DNA of 64,000 nucleotides, from positions 1 to 64,000 of the forward strand of contig NZ_MQTZ01000051.1 in the NCBI RefSeq assembly GCF_001939115.1. Direction: 5' to 3'. This DNA is from Leptolyngbya sp. 'hensonii'. Lineage in GTDB: Bacteria > Cyanobacteriota > Cyanobacteriia > GCF-001939115. The notes under the pieces are model-generated. The model saw only the letters and a list, made by a program, of their open reading frames with translations, was not told the DNA's origin and ran no database searches. Below are positions 1 through 9,552 of this stretch, piece by piece; position 1 is the stretch's first letter; each line of letters opens with the position of its first letter. The position numbers and the translations under genes were made by a program.

Positions 1-76
1 GGGGGCAGGGGGGTGAGGGCAATCAGGAGTTTATCGGTGTTATTTAATTCTCATTCCCTAGTAATTCACCCGTCCG

Positions 77-934
77 TTATCGATACGATCGGCGCTTCCG
101 AATATCCATCCTGTTGGCCAGACCTGCATCCCCCCAATCCAGAGAATGACTCCGCTCTGGGGGCACCACCGTCACAATCGGTTTCTTAGTCCGCTTTGAA
201 ACCAACTTCATTCGCCCCTTTCCCTTGGCCCCTGCACTTGGCATCTGATCCCGCAAGGGGACATAGGAGCTAGACTTGGTTGCGATCGCCGAATAACTCG
301 ACATTGTTTGAGGCAACCGAGGAGACTGGGGCTTGGCCGGAGGCTTTGGCTTAGCCTGAACTTGCGGATTGCCCTGATTTCTTTTCTGTGAGGGAAATTG
401 CTGGCCAGCAGGCTTTTTGGAGGCTACAGGCTTGGTCGCCTGGAGGGGCGAACGATCGGCAGCCTGACGCTGCTTCGGCACAAACGGATAGTGGGACGAT
501 AGATGATTCCTGGACCGCTTTGGTTTGCGACTGCGACCCAAATGGGTTAAACGACGCAGAATGATAAATGACCCAATGGAACAGCCCAGGGCGATCGCTG
601 CGACCAACCAGGAAGTACCCAGATCAGTCAGACCGGGCTGATAAATGAAAATAGGTTCAGAAGACTGAATTGAAGATTGAGACGTTGTGGCCTGAAGGGT
701 TGGTGCACCCTCTAAGCCGGGGCTCAAAATACCAGAAATAGCCAACCAGGTTACCAGGGCCAAAATCAACCAGAGACCGCCCCAGAAGAGAATAGGCCAT
801 CGGTAACAGACTATAAAAGCCCAAACCAGCACGCCACGCTTACGAGGGCGGCTGCTAGGCGGTTTTACTACAGATGGCTGCCGGGAGGGCTTAGACACAG
901 GAAGGCTTAGCTCTGTTTTTTCTTCAGAGTACAC
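77..934 (-). CDS. Hypothetical two-helix membrane protein, basic Pro/Lys-rich tail
   Basis: I do not recognise a named family. The 285-residue product starts with a short basic, Pro/Ser-rich cytoplasmic stretch, then has two hydrophobic segments (about residues 34-70 and 108-126). A long low-complexity region rich in Lys, Arg, Pro and Gln (about 130-245) follows, and the protein ends in a compact tail containing WGDAGLANRMDIRKRRS. The start is GTG with no clear ribosome-binding site, so the N-terminus is uncertain. It lies just downstream of ddl on the same strand; in many cyanobacteria ddl sits close to ftsQ-ftsZ, so a cell-envelope or division link is possible but is inference from synteny only. 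Confidence 0.65.
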   Translation of the reverse strand: MYSEEKTELSLPVSKPSRQPSVVKPPSSRPRKRGVLVWAFIVCYRWPILFWGGLWLILALVTWLAISGILSPGLEGAPTLQATTSQSSIQSSEPIFIYQPGLTDLGTSWLVAAIALGCSIGSFIILRRLTHLGRSRKPKRSRNHLSSHYPFVPKQRQAADRSPLQATKPVASKKPAGQQFPSQKRNQGNPQVQAKPKPPAKPQSPRLPQTMSSYSAIATKSSSYVPLRDQMPSAGAKGKGRMKLVSKRTKKPIVTVVPPERSHSLDWGDAGLANRMDIRKRRSYR

Positions 935-985
935 TCTAAGGAAGTCGGATCGTCAAGTCATTCATCAGGAAAGAGATACAGAAGT

Positions 986-2062
986 TCAAAGTTCAAGGGG
1001 CCGATTCCGTTCCAAAGCCAGTTGCACCAGTTGATGTACCAGGTCTGGGAAAGTCACCCCTGTTGCTTCCCAGAGGCGAGGGTACATACTGGTAGCCGTG
1101 AACCCTGGCAAGGTATTGATTTCGTTTAAGAATACCTCTTCTGTAGCCTGAACATAGAAGAAGTCAACCCTGGCCAGCCCAGCGGCATCGATCGCCCGAA
1201 ACGCCTGAATCGCCATAGTCTGAATCTGCTCTCCGATCGCAGGGGGCAAATCTGCCGGAATCATCAGATCTGCCTTGCCTTCGGTATATTTGGTTTCATA
1301 ATCGTAGAAATCACTCTGATAGGTAATCTCCCCAATCACAGAAGCTCGGGGTTGATCATTCCCCAGAATGGCACATTCCACCTCGCGCGGTGAAGGAACG
1401 CCCGCTTCGACAATCAGACGCCGATCGTAGCTGGCCGCACTATCCAGAGCTGCTTCCAGTTGGGCTCTTGTCCTGACTTTAGAAATCCCTACAGAGGATC
1501 CCAAATTGGCTGGCTTGACAAAACAGGGATAGCCCAAAGCCGCTTCGATCTCGTCACAGAGTTTGGGATAGATACAGGGGTTAGACCAGATCTGAGCCCG
1601 CTCTACCATCACATACTTGACCTGGGGCAGCCCTGCTTGGGCAAAAACTGTTTTCATCGCAATCTTATCCATCCCTGCCGCCGATGCCAGCACAGCAGAA
1701 CCAACGAAAGGAACCTGGTTTAACTGCAAAAGCCCCTGAATCGTTCCATCTTCACCATTCGGACCATGCAGAATCGGAAACCAGACCTCAATGTCAGCGG
1801 CTTCACCTGGAAATTGCCAGCGGGCCTGAGCCGACAAGTGGGCAGAGGGGGTCGCAAGGGGAACAGCCGTCTCCAGCACCTGTTGTGCGATCGAGCCCGC
1901 TTCCCAATACCCATCCTTCCGAATGTAAAAAGGCAAGACGGTATAGGCGGCAGCATTGGCATCAGTCCTGAGGGCCTGAGCGATCGCCTGGGCCGATCGA
2001 ATCGACACTTCATGCTCACCGGAACGCCCCCCAAACAGAAGGCCCACCTGCAATTTCGCCAT
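986..2062 (-). CDS. ddl: D-alanine--D-alanine ligase
   Basis: This ATP-grasp enzyme joins two D-alanines in the cytoplasm to supply the D-Ala-D-Ala end of the peptidoglycan pentapeptide. The 358-residue length is normal for the family. The N-terminal [17 protein letters not shown] motif binds substrate, [14 protein letters not shown] belongs to the ATP-grasp nucleotide site, and the C-terminal [17 protein letters not shown] block carries the metal-binding Glu and Asn and the D-Ala-binding loop. It begins with ATG and lies 33 nt downstream of miaB, so the two may be co-transcribed. Confidence 0.96.
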   Translation of the reverse strand: MAKLQVGLLFGGRSGEHEVSIRSAQAIAQALRTDANAAAYTVLPFYIRKDGYWEAGSIAQQVLETAVPLATPSAHLSAQARWQFPGEAADIEVWFPILHGPNGEDGTIQGLLQLNQVPFVGSAVLASAAGMDKIAMKTVFAQAGLPQVKYVMVERAQIWSNPCIYPKLCDEIEAALGYPCFVKPANLGSSVGISKVRTRAQLEAALDSAASYDRRLIVEAGVPSPREVECAILGNDQPRASVIGEITYQSDFYDYETKYTEGKADLMIPADLPPAIGEQIQTMAIQAFRAIDAAGLARVDFFYVQATEEVFLNEINTLPGFTATSMYPRLWEATGVTFPDLVHQLVQLALERNRPLEL

Positions 2063-2095
2063 AATAAATCCCCGAATCGAATGCCGTTCAGATTA

Positions 2096-3445
2096 TCACA
2101 AATTACCCACAGGTTCGCCCGTCAAACTGAAGGCCCGCACCTCTGTAATTCGAACCGGGATCAGGCAGCCCTTGAGGCCAGTCAGATCCCCCGGAAAGTA
2201 GGTCAGCCGATTGCCACGGGTTCGCCCCATCACCTGGCCTGGATCCTTGGGGTTCCGGTCCTCCACCAGCACTTCCTCCACCCGGCCCAGGTAACGCTGG
2301 GAGCGCTCTGCGGCCTGCTGAGACACCAGATGATTCAACTGCTGCAGCCGATCGCGCTTGACTTCCTCGCTCAACTGGCTTTCCCACAGAGCGGCTGGCG
2401 TCCCAGGCCGAGGGGAATAGGCTGCTGTGTTCAATTGGTCAAAGCCAATCTCCGCCACTAACTTGAGGGTGTTCTGGAACTGAGCCTCGGTTTCCCCCGG
2501 AAAGCCCACGATCGCATCAGCACTGATGGACGCATCCGGCATGTACTCCCGAATGGTATCGATGATGCGACGGTATTTCTCCTGGGTATAGCCCCTGGCC
2601 ATGGCTTTCAACACGTCATTGTCCCCCGATTGGAAGGGAATGTGAAAGTGTTCACACACCTTGGGCAACTCAGCACAAGCCTGGATCAGGCGTTCCGTGA
2701 AATAGCGGGGGTGGCTGGTGGCAAACCGAATCCGCTCAATTCCGGGTACATCATGAACGGAGTAGAGCAGATCGGTGAGGGTGTGCAGGTGCCTGCCCTC
2801 CACTGTGACTCCAGGAAGATCTCGCCCATAGGCATCGATATTCTGCCCCAGCAGGGTGACTTCCTTGAACCCCTGCCGTCCCAGATCTTCCATGTCTGCC
2901 CGAATCGCTTCCGGGGTGCGTGACTGTTCTACTCCCCGCACGTTCGGCACCACGCAGTAAGTACAGCGCTCATTACAGCCATAGATCACGTTCACCCAAG
3001 CCGTTACCGTACTATCCCGGCGGGGTTTCGTGATGTCTTCAAAAATATGAATGGGGTCAGTGGCAACCACCTGATTGCCGCTAAAAACCTGTTCCAGCAA
3101 ATCCTGTAGCCGATTGGCATGTTGGGGACCCATCACCAGGTCCAGCTCAGGCACCCGGCGCAGCAGCGCCTCTCCCTCTTGTTGCGCCACACAACCTGCC
3201 ACCACTAAGGTCAGATCAGGCTGTTCATGCTTCCGTTTCGCCTGTCGCCCCAGGTAAGAGTAAACCTTTTGTTCCGCATTATCTCGAATGGTGCAGGTGT
3301 TATAGAGGATGAGATTTGCCTCTTCAGGCAGTTCTGACCACTGAAACCCCATTTCCTCCAGAATACCGGCCATCCGTTCAGAATCGGCCTTGTTCATCTG
3401 GCAGCCAAAGGTGGTGATGTGGTAACGGCGGGAAGGGGTGGTCAT
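2096..3445 (-). CDS. miaB: tRNA-2-methylthio-N6-dimethylallyladenosine synthase MiaB
   Basis: This radical-SAM methylthiotransferase adds the 2-methylthio group to i6A37 in tRNAs reading UNN codons. An N-terminal UPF0004 domain supplies three cluster cysteines (in [23 protein letters not shown] and [10 protein letters not shown]). The radical-SAM domain has the CNERCTYC triad within [17 protein letters not shown], and a C-terminal TRAM-like RNA-binding region follows. An upstream in-frame ATG would add 24 atypical residues; I chose the ATG at 3445 because [18 protein letters not shown] matches the usual start of MiaB. It precedes ddl on the same strand. Confidence 0.95.
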   Translation of the reverse strand: MTTPSRRYHITTFGCQMNKADSERMAGILEEMGFQWSELPEEANLILYNTCTIRDNAEQKVYSYLGRQAKRKHEQPDLTLVVAGCVAQQEGEALLRRVPELDLVMGPQHANRLQDLLEQVFSGNQVVATDPIHIFEDITKPRRDSTVTAWVNVIYGCNERCTYCVVPNVRGVEQSRTPEAIRADMEDLGRQGFKEVTLLGQNIDAYGRDLPGVTVEGRHLHTLTDLLYSVHDVPGIERIRFATSHPRYFTERLIQACAELPKVCEHFHIPFQSGDNDVLKAMARGYTQEKYRRIIDTIREYMPDASISADAIVGFPGETEAQFQNTLKLVAEIGFDQLNTAAYSPRPGTPAALWESQLSEEVKRDRLQQLNHLVSQQAAERSQRYLGRVEEVLVEDRNPKDPGQVMGRTRGNRLTYFPGDLTGLKGCLIPVRITEVRAFSLTGEPVGNL

Positions 3446-3516
3446 GGATGGAGAGGGTAGAGTCGTTAAGTCTAATATTATAGAATTGCCCGATCGGGGA
3501 TCTCCTCCTGGCTCCA

Positions 3517-3553
3517 ATAAAAAAGCTGCTGCACCCTGATGGGACCCAGCAGC
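3517..3553 (-). terminator. Intrinsic terminator of the PEP-CTERM gene
   Basis: Read on the minus strand, GCTGCTG and CAGCAGC form a 7-bp stem with extra CCC/GGG pairing inside, and TTTTTTATT follows directly. It lies about 55 nt past the stop of the PEP-CTERM-like gene and before miaB, which suggests that the two are separate transcription units. Confidence 0.75.
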
Positions 3554-3606
3554 CTGCTATAGAGTCACTCCGCCAGAATGATCCTGGCAAAAGTTATTGT
3601 TTGAGC

Positions 3607-4287
3607 CTACGCAACCTTCTGTCCCCGTCGTTGCAGCAGCGTTGCAGCGCCGATCGCGCCGATCGCAGCCAGACCCGCAATCGTCCCAGCCTCAGGCACC
3701 GCCGTCCTGAAGGCATGGTTGTCGGTTTCGAAGGCAATTCCACTGGAATCCATGACCACAGTATCGAAGAATTCCCCCGCACCGTCAGCCGCAAAGTTAT
3801 AGTAGAAGCCCTTGCTCTGGTCCCCATTGGCCACTGTGTTAGCCAGGGCAGCCAGTTGAGTCCCCCCAAAAGTTCCTACTGTAACCCCTTTGGAGAGAAA
3901 CTTAATCGAGTTGTAGCTATCCAGGGAACCGGCATAGAAGCCAAAGTATTTGAGATCCTGACTTGCGGTAATTGTGATAGGGCCACTAGCTCCCACCACA
4001 CCACTGCCTTTAGGAGAAATAGTCAGGTATTTGGACCCATCTCCAGGAGGAGCGGCATACTGTCCCCCAACATTCCCCTGCACAACTGTCGCTCCGGCGG
4101 AGTAGGTCAGTAAGCTGGGAATCGGTTCGTCAAAGGTAACGGTAACTGCACCTGGAACAGAAGACTTCAACCCTTCACCGGGAGCAGGGGTTCCTCCGAT
4201 CGAGAGGGTGTAAGCATTAGCTGCACCAGCACCCAGGCCCAACATCAAAGAAGCTGCAGTAAAAACAATAGACCACTTATTCATCAC
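3607..4287 (-). CDS. PEP-CTERM-like secreted protein
   Basis: The 226-residue protein has a Sec signal peptide (about residues 1-25, ending ANA). A beta-rich body of unknown function follows, and the C-terminus is a sorting-signal-like tail from about residue 197: VPEAGTIAGL, a hydrophobic stretch, then LQRRGQ. This is the architecture of PEP-CTERM proteins, which are cleaved and anchored or exported by exosortase, but the signature reads PEA instead of PEP. The body resembles cyanobacterial PEP-CTERM proteins that carry a segment like KYFGFYAGSLDSYN. It is monocistronic, with its own terminator. No exosortase gene is in the window. Confidence 0.8.
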   Translation of the reverse strand: MMNKWSIVFTAASLMLGLGAGAANAYTLSIGGTPAPGEGLKSSVPGAVTVTFDEPIPSLLTYSAGATVVQGNVGGQYAAPPGDGSKYLTISPKGSGVVGASGPITITASQDLKYFGFYAGSLDSYNSIKFLSKGVTVGTFGGTQLAALANTVANGDQSKGFYYNFAADGAGEFFDTVVMDSSGIAFETDNHAFRTAVPEAGTIAGLAAIGAIGAATLLQRRGQKVA

Positions 4288-4936
4288 GACAATGCCCTCT
4301 TTTAGGATTAGGGAAACACACGGAAATTAGCCAGTATTAAAAAATGCTTCGAACGGGAAGACTTGCATATCTGTTGTGCTGAAGCAGAGCAGCAACCAAC
4401 AAAATAATTTTGAAATCCCGTTTCCAGAGCACCCCATCAAACTCCGCTGCCAGGGGAAGCTTGTCAGCATAAAAGCTCGCCTGAGTAAAATTTGCCACAA
4501 TCCGAATCAGTAATCTAAGGCTTTCTATGTAGCTTTACGCACAAAATACAAATTCAGTGTCTTCTTTAAAGGCTCTAAAGAGAAAGCGATTCCTTCACCA
4601 GAAAATCACAATGGGAAGCATTGCAGCTAACCAGGCTTAGCCAGCATCTGCATCTTCTGGCGTGTCAATGTAGTCTATTGTGATATCATGTAGTACATAC
4701 TCATCGGATAGTCACAACAGATATGAGCCTGATCACGCTTCAGCTTGGCTAATCTAATCCTTTGTTGCAGAGCCTTAATTTCCCACACCCCACCTGCAGA
4801 TTGATGGTTAGCAGGCATTAAACAACCAAGAGCTTTGTCGATGCATTAGACCACAGCCCTATCCCCATCCTTCTCCGGGCAATCATGAGTTGCCCCCTAT
4901 TCCTGCATCAGACTCTACAGAAGAATGAGGTTTTTC
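4288..4936. other. Long intergenic region between divergent genes
   Basis: This 650-bp region separates the PEP-CTERM gene from the ABC-F gene and should hold both promoters. I see short palindromes TGATATCA (4681-4688) and ATGTAGTACAT (4688-4698), side by side, but no gene, tRNA or recognisable riboswitch. Confidence 0.5.
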
Positions 4937-6541
4937 ATGCCACAGCAACCTTATTTATTGGCTGAGGGATTAGCCTATGAACTATCCCCCGATCGCACCC
5001 TTTTCAAAAATGTGCAGGTCAGTCTGGCAGCCAGTCAAGCCCATGTCGCTTTAGTGGGTAAAAACGGCGTCGGTAAATCGACCCTCTTGCAAATTCTGGC
5101 CGGACAGATTACTCCGACCGCTGGTTCCGTTCAACGGCAGGGCTCTGTCTATTACCTACCTCAAATTAGCACCATCCGGCAGCACCTGGAACAGACATCC
5201 GTCTTGAACTTTTTGATTGGTCTTTCGGAGGACTGGTGGAGCATCACCAATCTCCTGGAAAGCCAGTTTCACACCAATCTAGATCTTGTCCTGCCGATCG
5301 CCCAATTGAGTGGGGGTGAACTGACGAAACTATTTCTGGCGATCGGATTAGCCCAGGAACCCAATGTTCTGTTGCTGGATGAGCCGACTAATCACATGGA
5401 TTATCTAGCTCTGGAGGAATTACAGCAGGTTCTGAAACAGTTCCAGGGCGCATTCATCCTGGTTTCCCACAAACCGTTTTTTCTGGATCAAGTGACCACC
5501 ACCACCTGGGAATTAACCCCTGATGGTCTGGTCGTTTACGGCGGGAAGTTTTCAGCTTACCGGGAACAGAAACGCACTGAACTGGAAGCAAAGCTGCGAT
5601 CGCATGAAGTTGCCCAGAAAGAACTGAAACGAGCCCAGAGAAATGCTCAGCAAGAACAACAGCGGGTCGCTCGATCCCGGCAATATGGTCGTCAACACCT
5701 TGCTAACAGCATGCCTAAAATTCTGGCTGGCACTTACCAGCGCAGAGCCGAAGTCACGGCAGGAAAACTGAAACAAACCCATGAGGCTGCCATCACAGAG
5801 GCCACTCAGAAAGTAGCCGTAACTAAAGTCAGAACCCATAAAACCACAATCATTCACCTGAAAGAGCAGGGTCAAAAACACAAGACTTTGATCGACATTC
5901 AAGGGGCAAATCTCTGGGTAGAGAATCGGCTACTGATCCAGGCCCTTCAATTGCATCTGGTATCTGGAGATCGGATGGCGATCGCAGGAGCCAATGGTTC
6001 TGGCAAATCCAGCCTGGCTAACGCCATCCTCCAGCGCTCTAACACCCCAGCTCTATTGGAGTCTGGAGAAGTGTTCCTGTCTCCCAGGATGCATGTGGTG
6101 TATCTCGATCAAACCTATGAGCTGGTGAATCGCCATCTCACTGTTCTGGAGAACATGCAGGCCACCAATCCAGATCTGGAGTATCAATGGGTCCGCCAGC
6201 AATTGGGGCATTTCCTCTTTTTCAACCAGGATGTGGATAAATCAGCATCCTGGTTAAGTGGGGGAGAACTGGCACGATTGGCTCTGGCCATGATCAGCGT
6301 CTCTGAAATTGATTGGCTGATTCTGGATGAACCGACCAACAACCTGGACATCACAACTGTTGATCAAATGGTAGATGCTGTGAATGAGTACCATGGGGCA
6401 TTGTGGGTAATTTCTCATGACCTAGACTTTCTCAGTCGGATTAATATTACCCACGCCTTCAAAATAGCCGATCAAAGGCTGCGGAGAACCACATACCTGC
6501 CCCAGCAGTCAGCCCAGTATTATCAAGAATTGCTGGGTTAA
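4937..6541 (+). CDS. ABC-F family ATPase
   Basis: This soluble protein has two ABC domains and no membrane segments, as in the ABC-F family that acts on ribosomes. Domain 1 has Walker A GKNGVGKST (residues 41-49), signature LSGGELTK and Walker B NVLLLDEPTNHMD. Domain 2 has GANGSGKSS, LSGGELARL and WLILDEPTNNLD. A charged Lys/Arg/Gln-rich linker of about 100 residues joins them. An ATG 12 nt upstream (4925) is possible, but GAGG sits 6 nt before the ATG at 4937 and favours that start. Whether it is a translation factor (EttA/Uup-like) or an antibiotic-resistance type cannot be decided from the sequence. It is convergent with the FtsE-like gene. Confidence 0.88.
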   Translation: MPQQPYLLAEGLAYELSPDRTLFKNVQVSLAASQAHVALVGKNGVGKSTLLQILAGQITPTAGSVQRQGSVYYLPQISTIRQHLEQTSVLNFLIGLSEDWWSITNLLESQFHTNLDLVLPIAQLSGGELTKLFLAIGLAQEPNVLLLDEPTNHMDYLALEELQQVLKQFQGAFILVSHKPFFLDQVTTTTWELTPDGLVVYGGKFSAYREQKRTELEAKLRSHEVAQKELKRAQRNAQQEQQRVARSRQYGRQHLANSMPKILAGTYQRRAEVTAGKLKQTHEAAITEATQKVAVTKVRTHKTTIIHLKEQGQKHKTLIDIQGANLWVENRLLIQALQLHLVSGDRMAIAGANGSGKSSLANAILQRSNTPALLESGEVFLSPRMHVVYLDQTYELVNRHLTVLENMQATNPDLEYQWVRQQLGHFLFFNQDVDKSASWLSGGELARLALAMISVSEIDWLILDEPTNNLDITTVDQMVDAVNEYHGALWVISHDLDFLSRINITHAFKIADQRLRRTTYLPQQSAQYYQELLG

Positions 6542-6572
6542 TCGTTTGCCGACCCTAGCCCGCCCCTGCTTT

Positions 6573-7376
6573 CTAGTGCCTGACCCGATGCAACCGGCCA
6601 TCTCGCAACTGGACGACGGGAAAGTTAGACTGACGTACCAGGTGCTCATCATGGGTTGTAACGATAATCGTGATACCCACCGCATGTAACTTCTTCAAAA
6701 TCTTGATCACCTGCCAGGAATTATCCGGATCCAGGTTACCTGTCGGCTCATCTGCCAGCAGGAGGGGCGGCGTTGCAACCACGGCACGGGCAATACTCAC
6801 CCGTTGCTGTTCCCCTCCGGAAAGTTCATCTGGAAAACAATCCGCCTTCTCCAACAGACCGACCATTTTCAGGGTGGGTGGCAATCGACGCAAAATTTCA
6901 CTGCGGGCATATCCCTGGGCCTGCAACACGAAGGCTACGTTCTCCCTGACCGTACGCCGGGGAATCAACTTGTAGTCTTGAAACACAATCCCAATTCGTC
7001 GCCGCAACATGGCCAGACGGTTTCCCCGTAAAGGCGCAACCGAGCCCCCCTCAACCAACACCTCACCCTGACTGGGGTGCTCAGCACCGTAGATCAATTT
7101 CAACAGGGTAGATTTTCCAGCCCCAGAGGGACCTGTAATAAAGAGAAAATCTCCCTGCTTGATCTCCAGATTGACTCCCAGCAACCCCCGACTGCCATTG
7201 CTGTAAATTTTGTTGACATCCCGAAATTGAACCATGGGAATGATCGCAGTCGGATTTTGAGCGATCTGATTGCCGGAAAGGGGAGGAACTTGACGGGGAG
7301 GAGCTTGATGCATAAATCTACTGGGGGATGCTGCGCGAGTCTCCTGCAAGTTATACCTCAAACCTCTTTCATACAC
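6573..7376 (-). CDS. ftsE: FtsE-type ABC transporter ATPase with N-terminal extension
   Basis: FtsE is the cytoplasmic ATPase that, with FtsX, controls septal peptidoglycan hydrolases. The ABC domain begins near residue 48 (MVQFRDVNKIYSNG) and has Walker A GPSGAGKST (82-90), FQDYKLIPRRTVRENV, signature LSGGEQQR and Walker B LLLADEPTGNLD; the FQDYKL segment is characteristic of FtsE. A 47-residue Pro/Gln-rich extension precedes it. The GTG start at 7376 is supported by TGAGGA immediately upstream, overlapping the end of the cyclo-ligase gene; the alternative ATG at 7235 lacks a ribosome-binding site. No ftsX is adjacent. Confidence 0.82.
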   Translation of the reverse strand: MYERGLRYNLQETRAASPSRFMHQAPPRQVPPLSGNQIAQNPTAIIPMVQFRDVNKIYSNGSRGLLGVNLEIKQGDFLFITGPSGAGKSTLLKLIYGAEHPSQGEVLVEGGSVAPLRGNRLAMLRRRIGIVFQDYKLIPRRTVRENVAFVLQAQGYARSEILRRLPPTLKMVGLLEKADCFPDELSGGEQQRVSIARAVVATPPLLLADEPTGNLDPDNSWQVIKILKKLHAVGITIIVTTHDEHLVRQSNFPVVQLRDGRLHRVRH

Positions 7377-7382
7377 CAGTCC

Positions 7383-7958
7383 TCACGATCGACAGGCAAA
7401 CAACCCGGTCTCTGTCACCACTGCGGTGACCGGCACATCCCAGGACTCCACCGGTAATGTTTCCAGGCGAGCAAACTCAAACATGACCGCAATCGTGGTC
7501 TTTTCCTGCCAGGGGGGTGTACTGAGGAGGCGATCGTAAAACCCGCCCCCATATCCCAACCGATAGCCCCGGCGATCGCAGGCCAGGGCTGGAATCAACA
7601 GCAGGTCAACAGACTCTGGCACAATCATTGGGGCATCGGCATGGGGTTCCAGAATCTTATATGGACCTAGCTGTAAGGGAGGAGTATCTGCTGGTCGCCA
7701 CTGGTGCCAGACCAGATCAGGCCCCACACAGCGGGGAAACCCCCAGGTCTGGTTACTCTCGAACAGGGAGCTGAGATCCGGTTCCTGACGGGCACTGAAG
7801 TAGGCCAGGATGGTTTTTGCCTGAGTAAAGATAGAGAAGGATTGTAACTGTTGGCAGAGACGCAGACTTTTCTCCTGCCACACCGATTTAGGAAGAGCCT
7901 GCCTTGCAGCCAGGAGCGATCGCCGCAACGCCTGTTTCGACTCTCGAGACTCCGTCAT
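7383..7958 (-). CDS. 5-formyltetrahydrofolate cyclo-ligase
   Basis: This enzyme uses ATP to convert 5-formyl-THF to 5,10-methenyl-THF, returning stored folate to one-carbon metabolism. The 191-residue protein has the N-terminal KQALRRSLLAARQAL basic helix, the LLIPALACDRRGYRLGYGGG block with the family signature GYGGGFYDRLL, and normal length. It overlaps the upstream coiled-coil gene by 4 nt and is followed after 6 nt by the FtsE-like gene, so the three are probably co-transcribed. Confidence 0.9.
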   Translation of the reverse strand: MTESRESKQALRRSLLAARQALPKSVWQEKSLRLCQQLQSFSIFTQAKTILAYFSARQEPDLSSLFESNQTWGFPRCVGPDLVWHQWRPADTPPLQLGPYKILEPHADAPMIVPESVDLLLIPALACDRRGYRLGYGGGFYDRLLSTPPWQEKTTIAVMFEFARLETLPVESWDVPVTAVVTETGLFACRS

Positions 7959-8350
7959 TCTTCCTTCTGGGACTGTTGCATCAAATAGTCCAACGCCCGA
8001 TCGATGCGATCAAGGGAAGCATTGGTCGTGCACCGAAAATCCAGGATGGCCTCCTGTTCCTGAACAAACATCTGCAGCAACATGGCCTGACCTTCCCTCA
8101 GGTCGTTGACAGACACTCTTAGATCACCCACGGAAACCTGTAATTCACTGCCTGCTTCTCTCATCTCACTGATAGAAACCCGCAACTCGCTCACAGAGAC
8201 CCGCAACTCGCTCACAGAACTTTTTAATTCACTAATTGCTGTAGCATTGGCCGCTACGATCATGGTTAACTGTCTCAGTTGCTGATCCATGGCCAAATCA
8301 TTGGCCATTAATCGATCTAGTTGGTCATCAGTCCAACGTTCCACACCCAT
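7955..8350 (-). CDS. Small coiled-coil protein with heptad repeats
   Basis: I do not recognise a functional family. The predicted 131-residue protein starts with an acidic helix (MGVERWTDDQLDRLM), continues with a run of near-identical heptads of the type SELRVSV, SELRVSI and SELQVSV over about 45 residues, and ends with a helical tail (DFRCTTNASLDRIDRALDYLM). Regular Leu/Val spacing predicts a parallel coiled coil and oligomerisation. A longer frame reaches 8461, but the ATG at 8350 gives the more sensible N-terminus. The stop overlaps the start of the cyclo-ligase gene by 4 nt. Confidence 0.7.
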   Translation of the reverse strand: MGVERWTDDQLDRLMANDLAMDQQLRQLTMIVAANATAISELKSSVSELRVSVSELRVSISEMREAGSELQVSVGDLRVSVNDLREGQAMLLQMFVQEQEAILDFRCTTNASLDRIDRALDYLMQQSQKEE

Positions 8351-8515
8351 ATCCCGTCTCTTGCTCCAAGCTGGTATCGCTACCTTCCCATGCCAGCAGG
8401 TTCTGATGAACCGTAAACCTGGCTGAATAAATTGAGTGTATCGCAGGTTCAACACTTGCATTTATACGAATGATCAGGTCAGGATATCTATCCATCTCCC
8501 TTCTGTGGTGACTTT

Positions 8516-9547
8516 ATGAGGATACACAACTTAACCCGGCGTCAGGCTCTATGGATGATGGGCGGAACGATCGCCGGAATCAGCCTGCATGCCTGCACAA
8601 CCCCTTCTGGCCAGCAATCTGTAGTCCCTGCTTCTAACGAAACTCCTTTAAAGGCATCCATGGCCGTCACCACCTGGATCGGCAATGCTCCTATCTACAT
8701 CGCCCGGGAAAAAGGCTTTTATCAAGAATTGGGACTAGAACTGGATATTAAGGTCTTTGATATCGTTGCCCAGGCTTTTCCAGCCCTCACGTCTGGGCAG
8801 ATGAATGGTCTGGCTCCTGTGATTTCTGAGGCCATTACCCTGGCAGCCCAGGGGGCAGATTTTCGGATTGTTTTGGTGGAAGATACTTCTCTGGGCGCAG
8901 ATGTGGTTCTGGCCCGCAATAGCATTGGCAGCATCCAGGACTTTAAAGGCAAGAAGATTGCGGTGGAATTGGGTGGGATTGGCCATTTCTTCCTGTTACA
9001 GATTCTGGCTGAGGTCGGGCTCAGGGAGCAGGATGTGATGCTGATCAATACCGCTCCGGATGCTGCTGCAGCGGCATGGCAGGCTGGTCGGATTGAGATC
9101 GCTTACAGCTATTCCCCCTTCTACGAGAAGGCCCTGGCAACTCAGAAAGATGGCCGTGTCATCTACAGTTCCAAACAGATGCCAACAGCGATCGTCGATA
9201 TTTACGTCTTTAATACCCGCTTCATTGAAACTAATCCTAAAGCCATTTCAACCTTTATCCAGGGTCATTTTAAGGGGTTAGAGTTTCTTCAGAACAATCC
9301 CAAAGAAGCCCTGCCTATTATGGCCAGACAGTTGAAAATCACACCCGAGGAATTGGAGCCCCAATTAAAAGGAATTCAAATTCCCGACCTGAAAATGAAT
9401 CGGGCCATGCTGGGAGATCCAAATAGCAATTTATACTTGCTGAAACCAATGACCGAGATGGCAAAGTTTTTAAAGGAGCAGGGCAAAATTCCCAAAATTC
9501 CTGACCTTTCAAAGCTGCTCGATCCACAATTTGTCAACGCCTTGTAA
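8516..9547 (+). CDS. Tat-exported lipoprotein, NMT1/SsuA-like solute receptor
   Basis: The 343-residue protein resembles periplasmic receptors of nitrate/sulfonate/taurine/thiamine-precursor ABC transporters. The N-terminus has twin arginines at residues 8-9 (LTRRQALWMMGG) and a lipobox LHAC with Cys27, predicting Tat export and lipid anchoring. The mature part has the family pattern of AVTTWIGNAPIYIAREKGFY near its start and GLELDIKVFD. A substrate cannot be named. No cognate permease or ATPase gene is adjacent: the gene is divergent from the coiled-coil gene and convergent with a DMT permease only 5 bp away. Confidence 0.85.
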   Translation: MRIHNLTRRQALWMMGGTIAGISLHACTTPSGQQSVVPASNETPLKASMAVTTWIGNAPIYIAREKGFYQELGLELDIKVFDIVAQAFPALTSGQMNGLAPVISEAITLAAQGADFRIVLVEDTSLGADVVLARNSIGSIQDFKGKKIAVELGGIGHFFLLQILAEVGLREQDVMLINTAPDAAAAAWQAGRIEIAYSYSPFYEKALATQKDGRVIYSSKQMPTAIVDIYVFNTRFIETNPKAISTFIQGHFKGLEFLQNNPKEALPIMARQLKITPEELEPQLKGIQIPDLKMNRAMLGDPNSNLYLLKPMTEMAKFLKEQGKIPKIPDLSKLLDPQFVNAL

Positions 9548-9552
9548 GCCAG

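Noticed and set aside
4885..4965. 26-codon upstream frame overlapping the ABC-F start (a possible attenuator peptide)
   Set aside because: It has no ribosome-binding site, no stall-like motif and no hairpin pair around it; overlap appears accidental.
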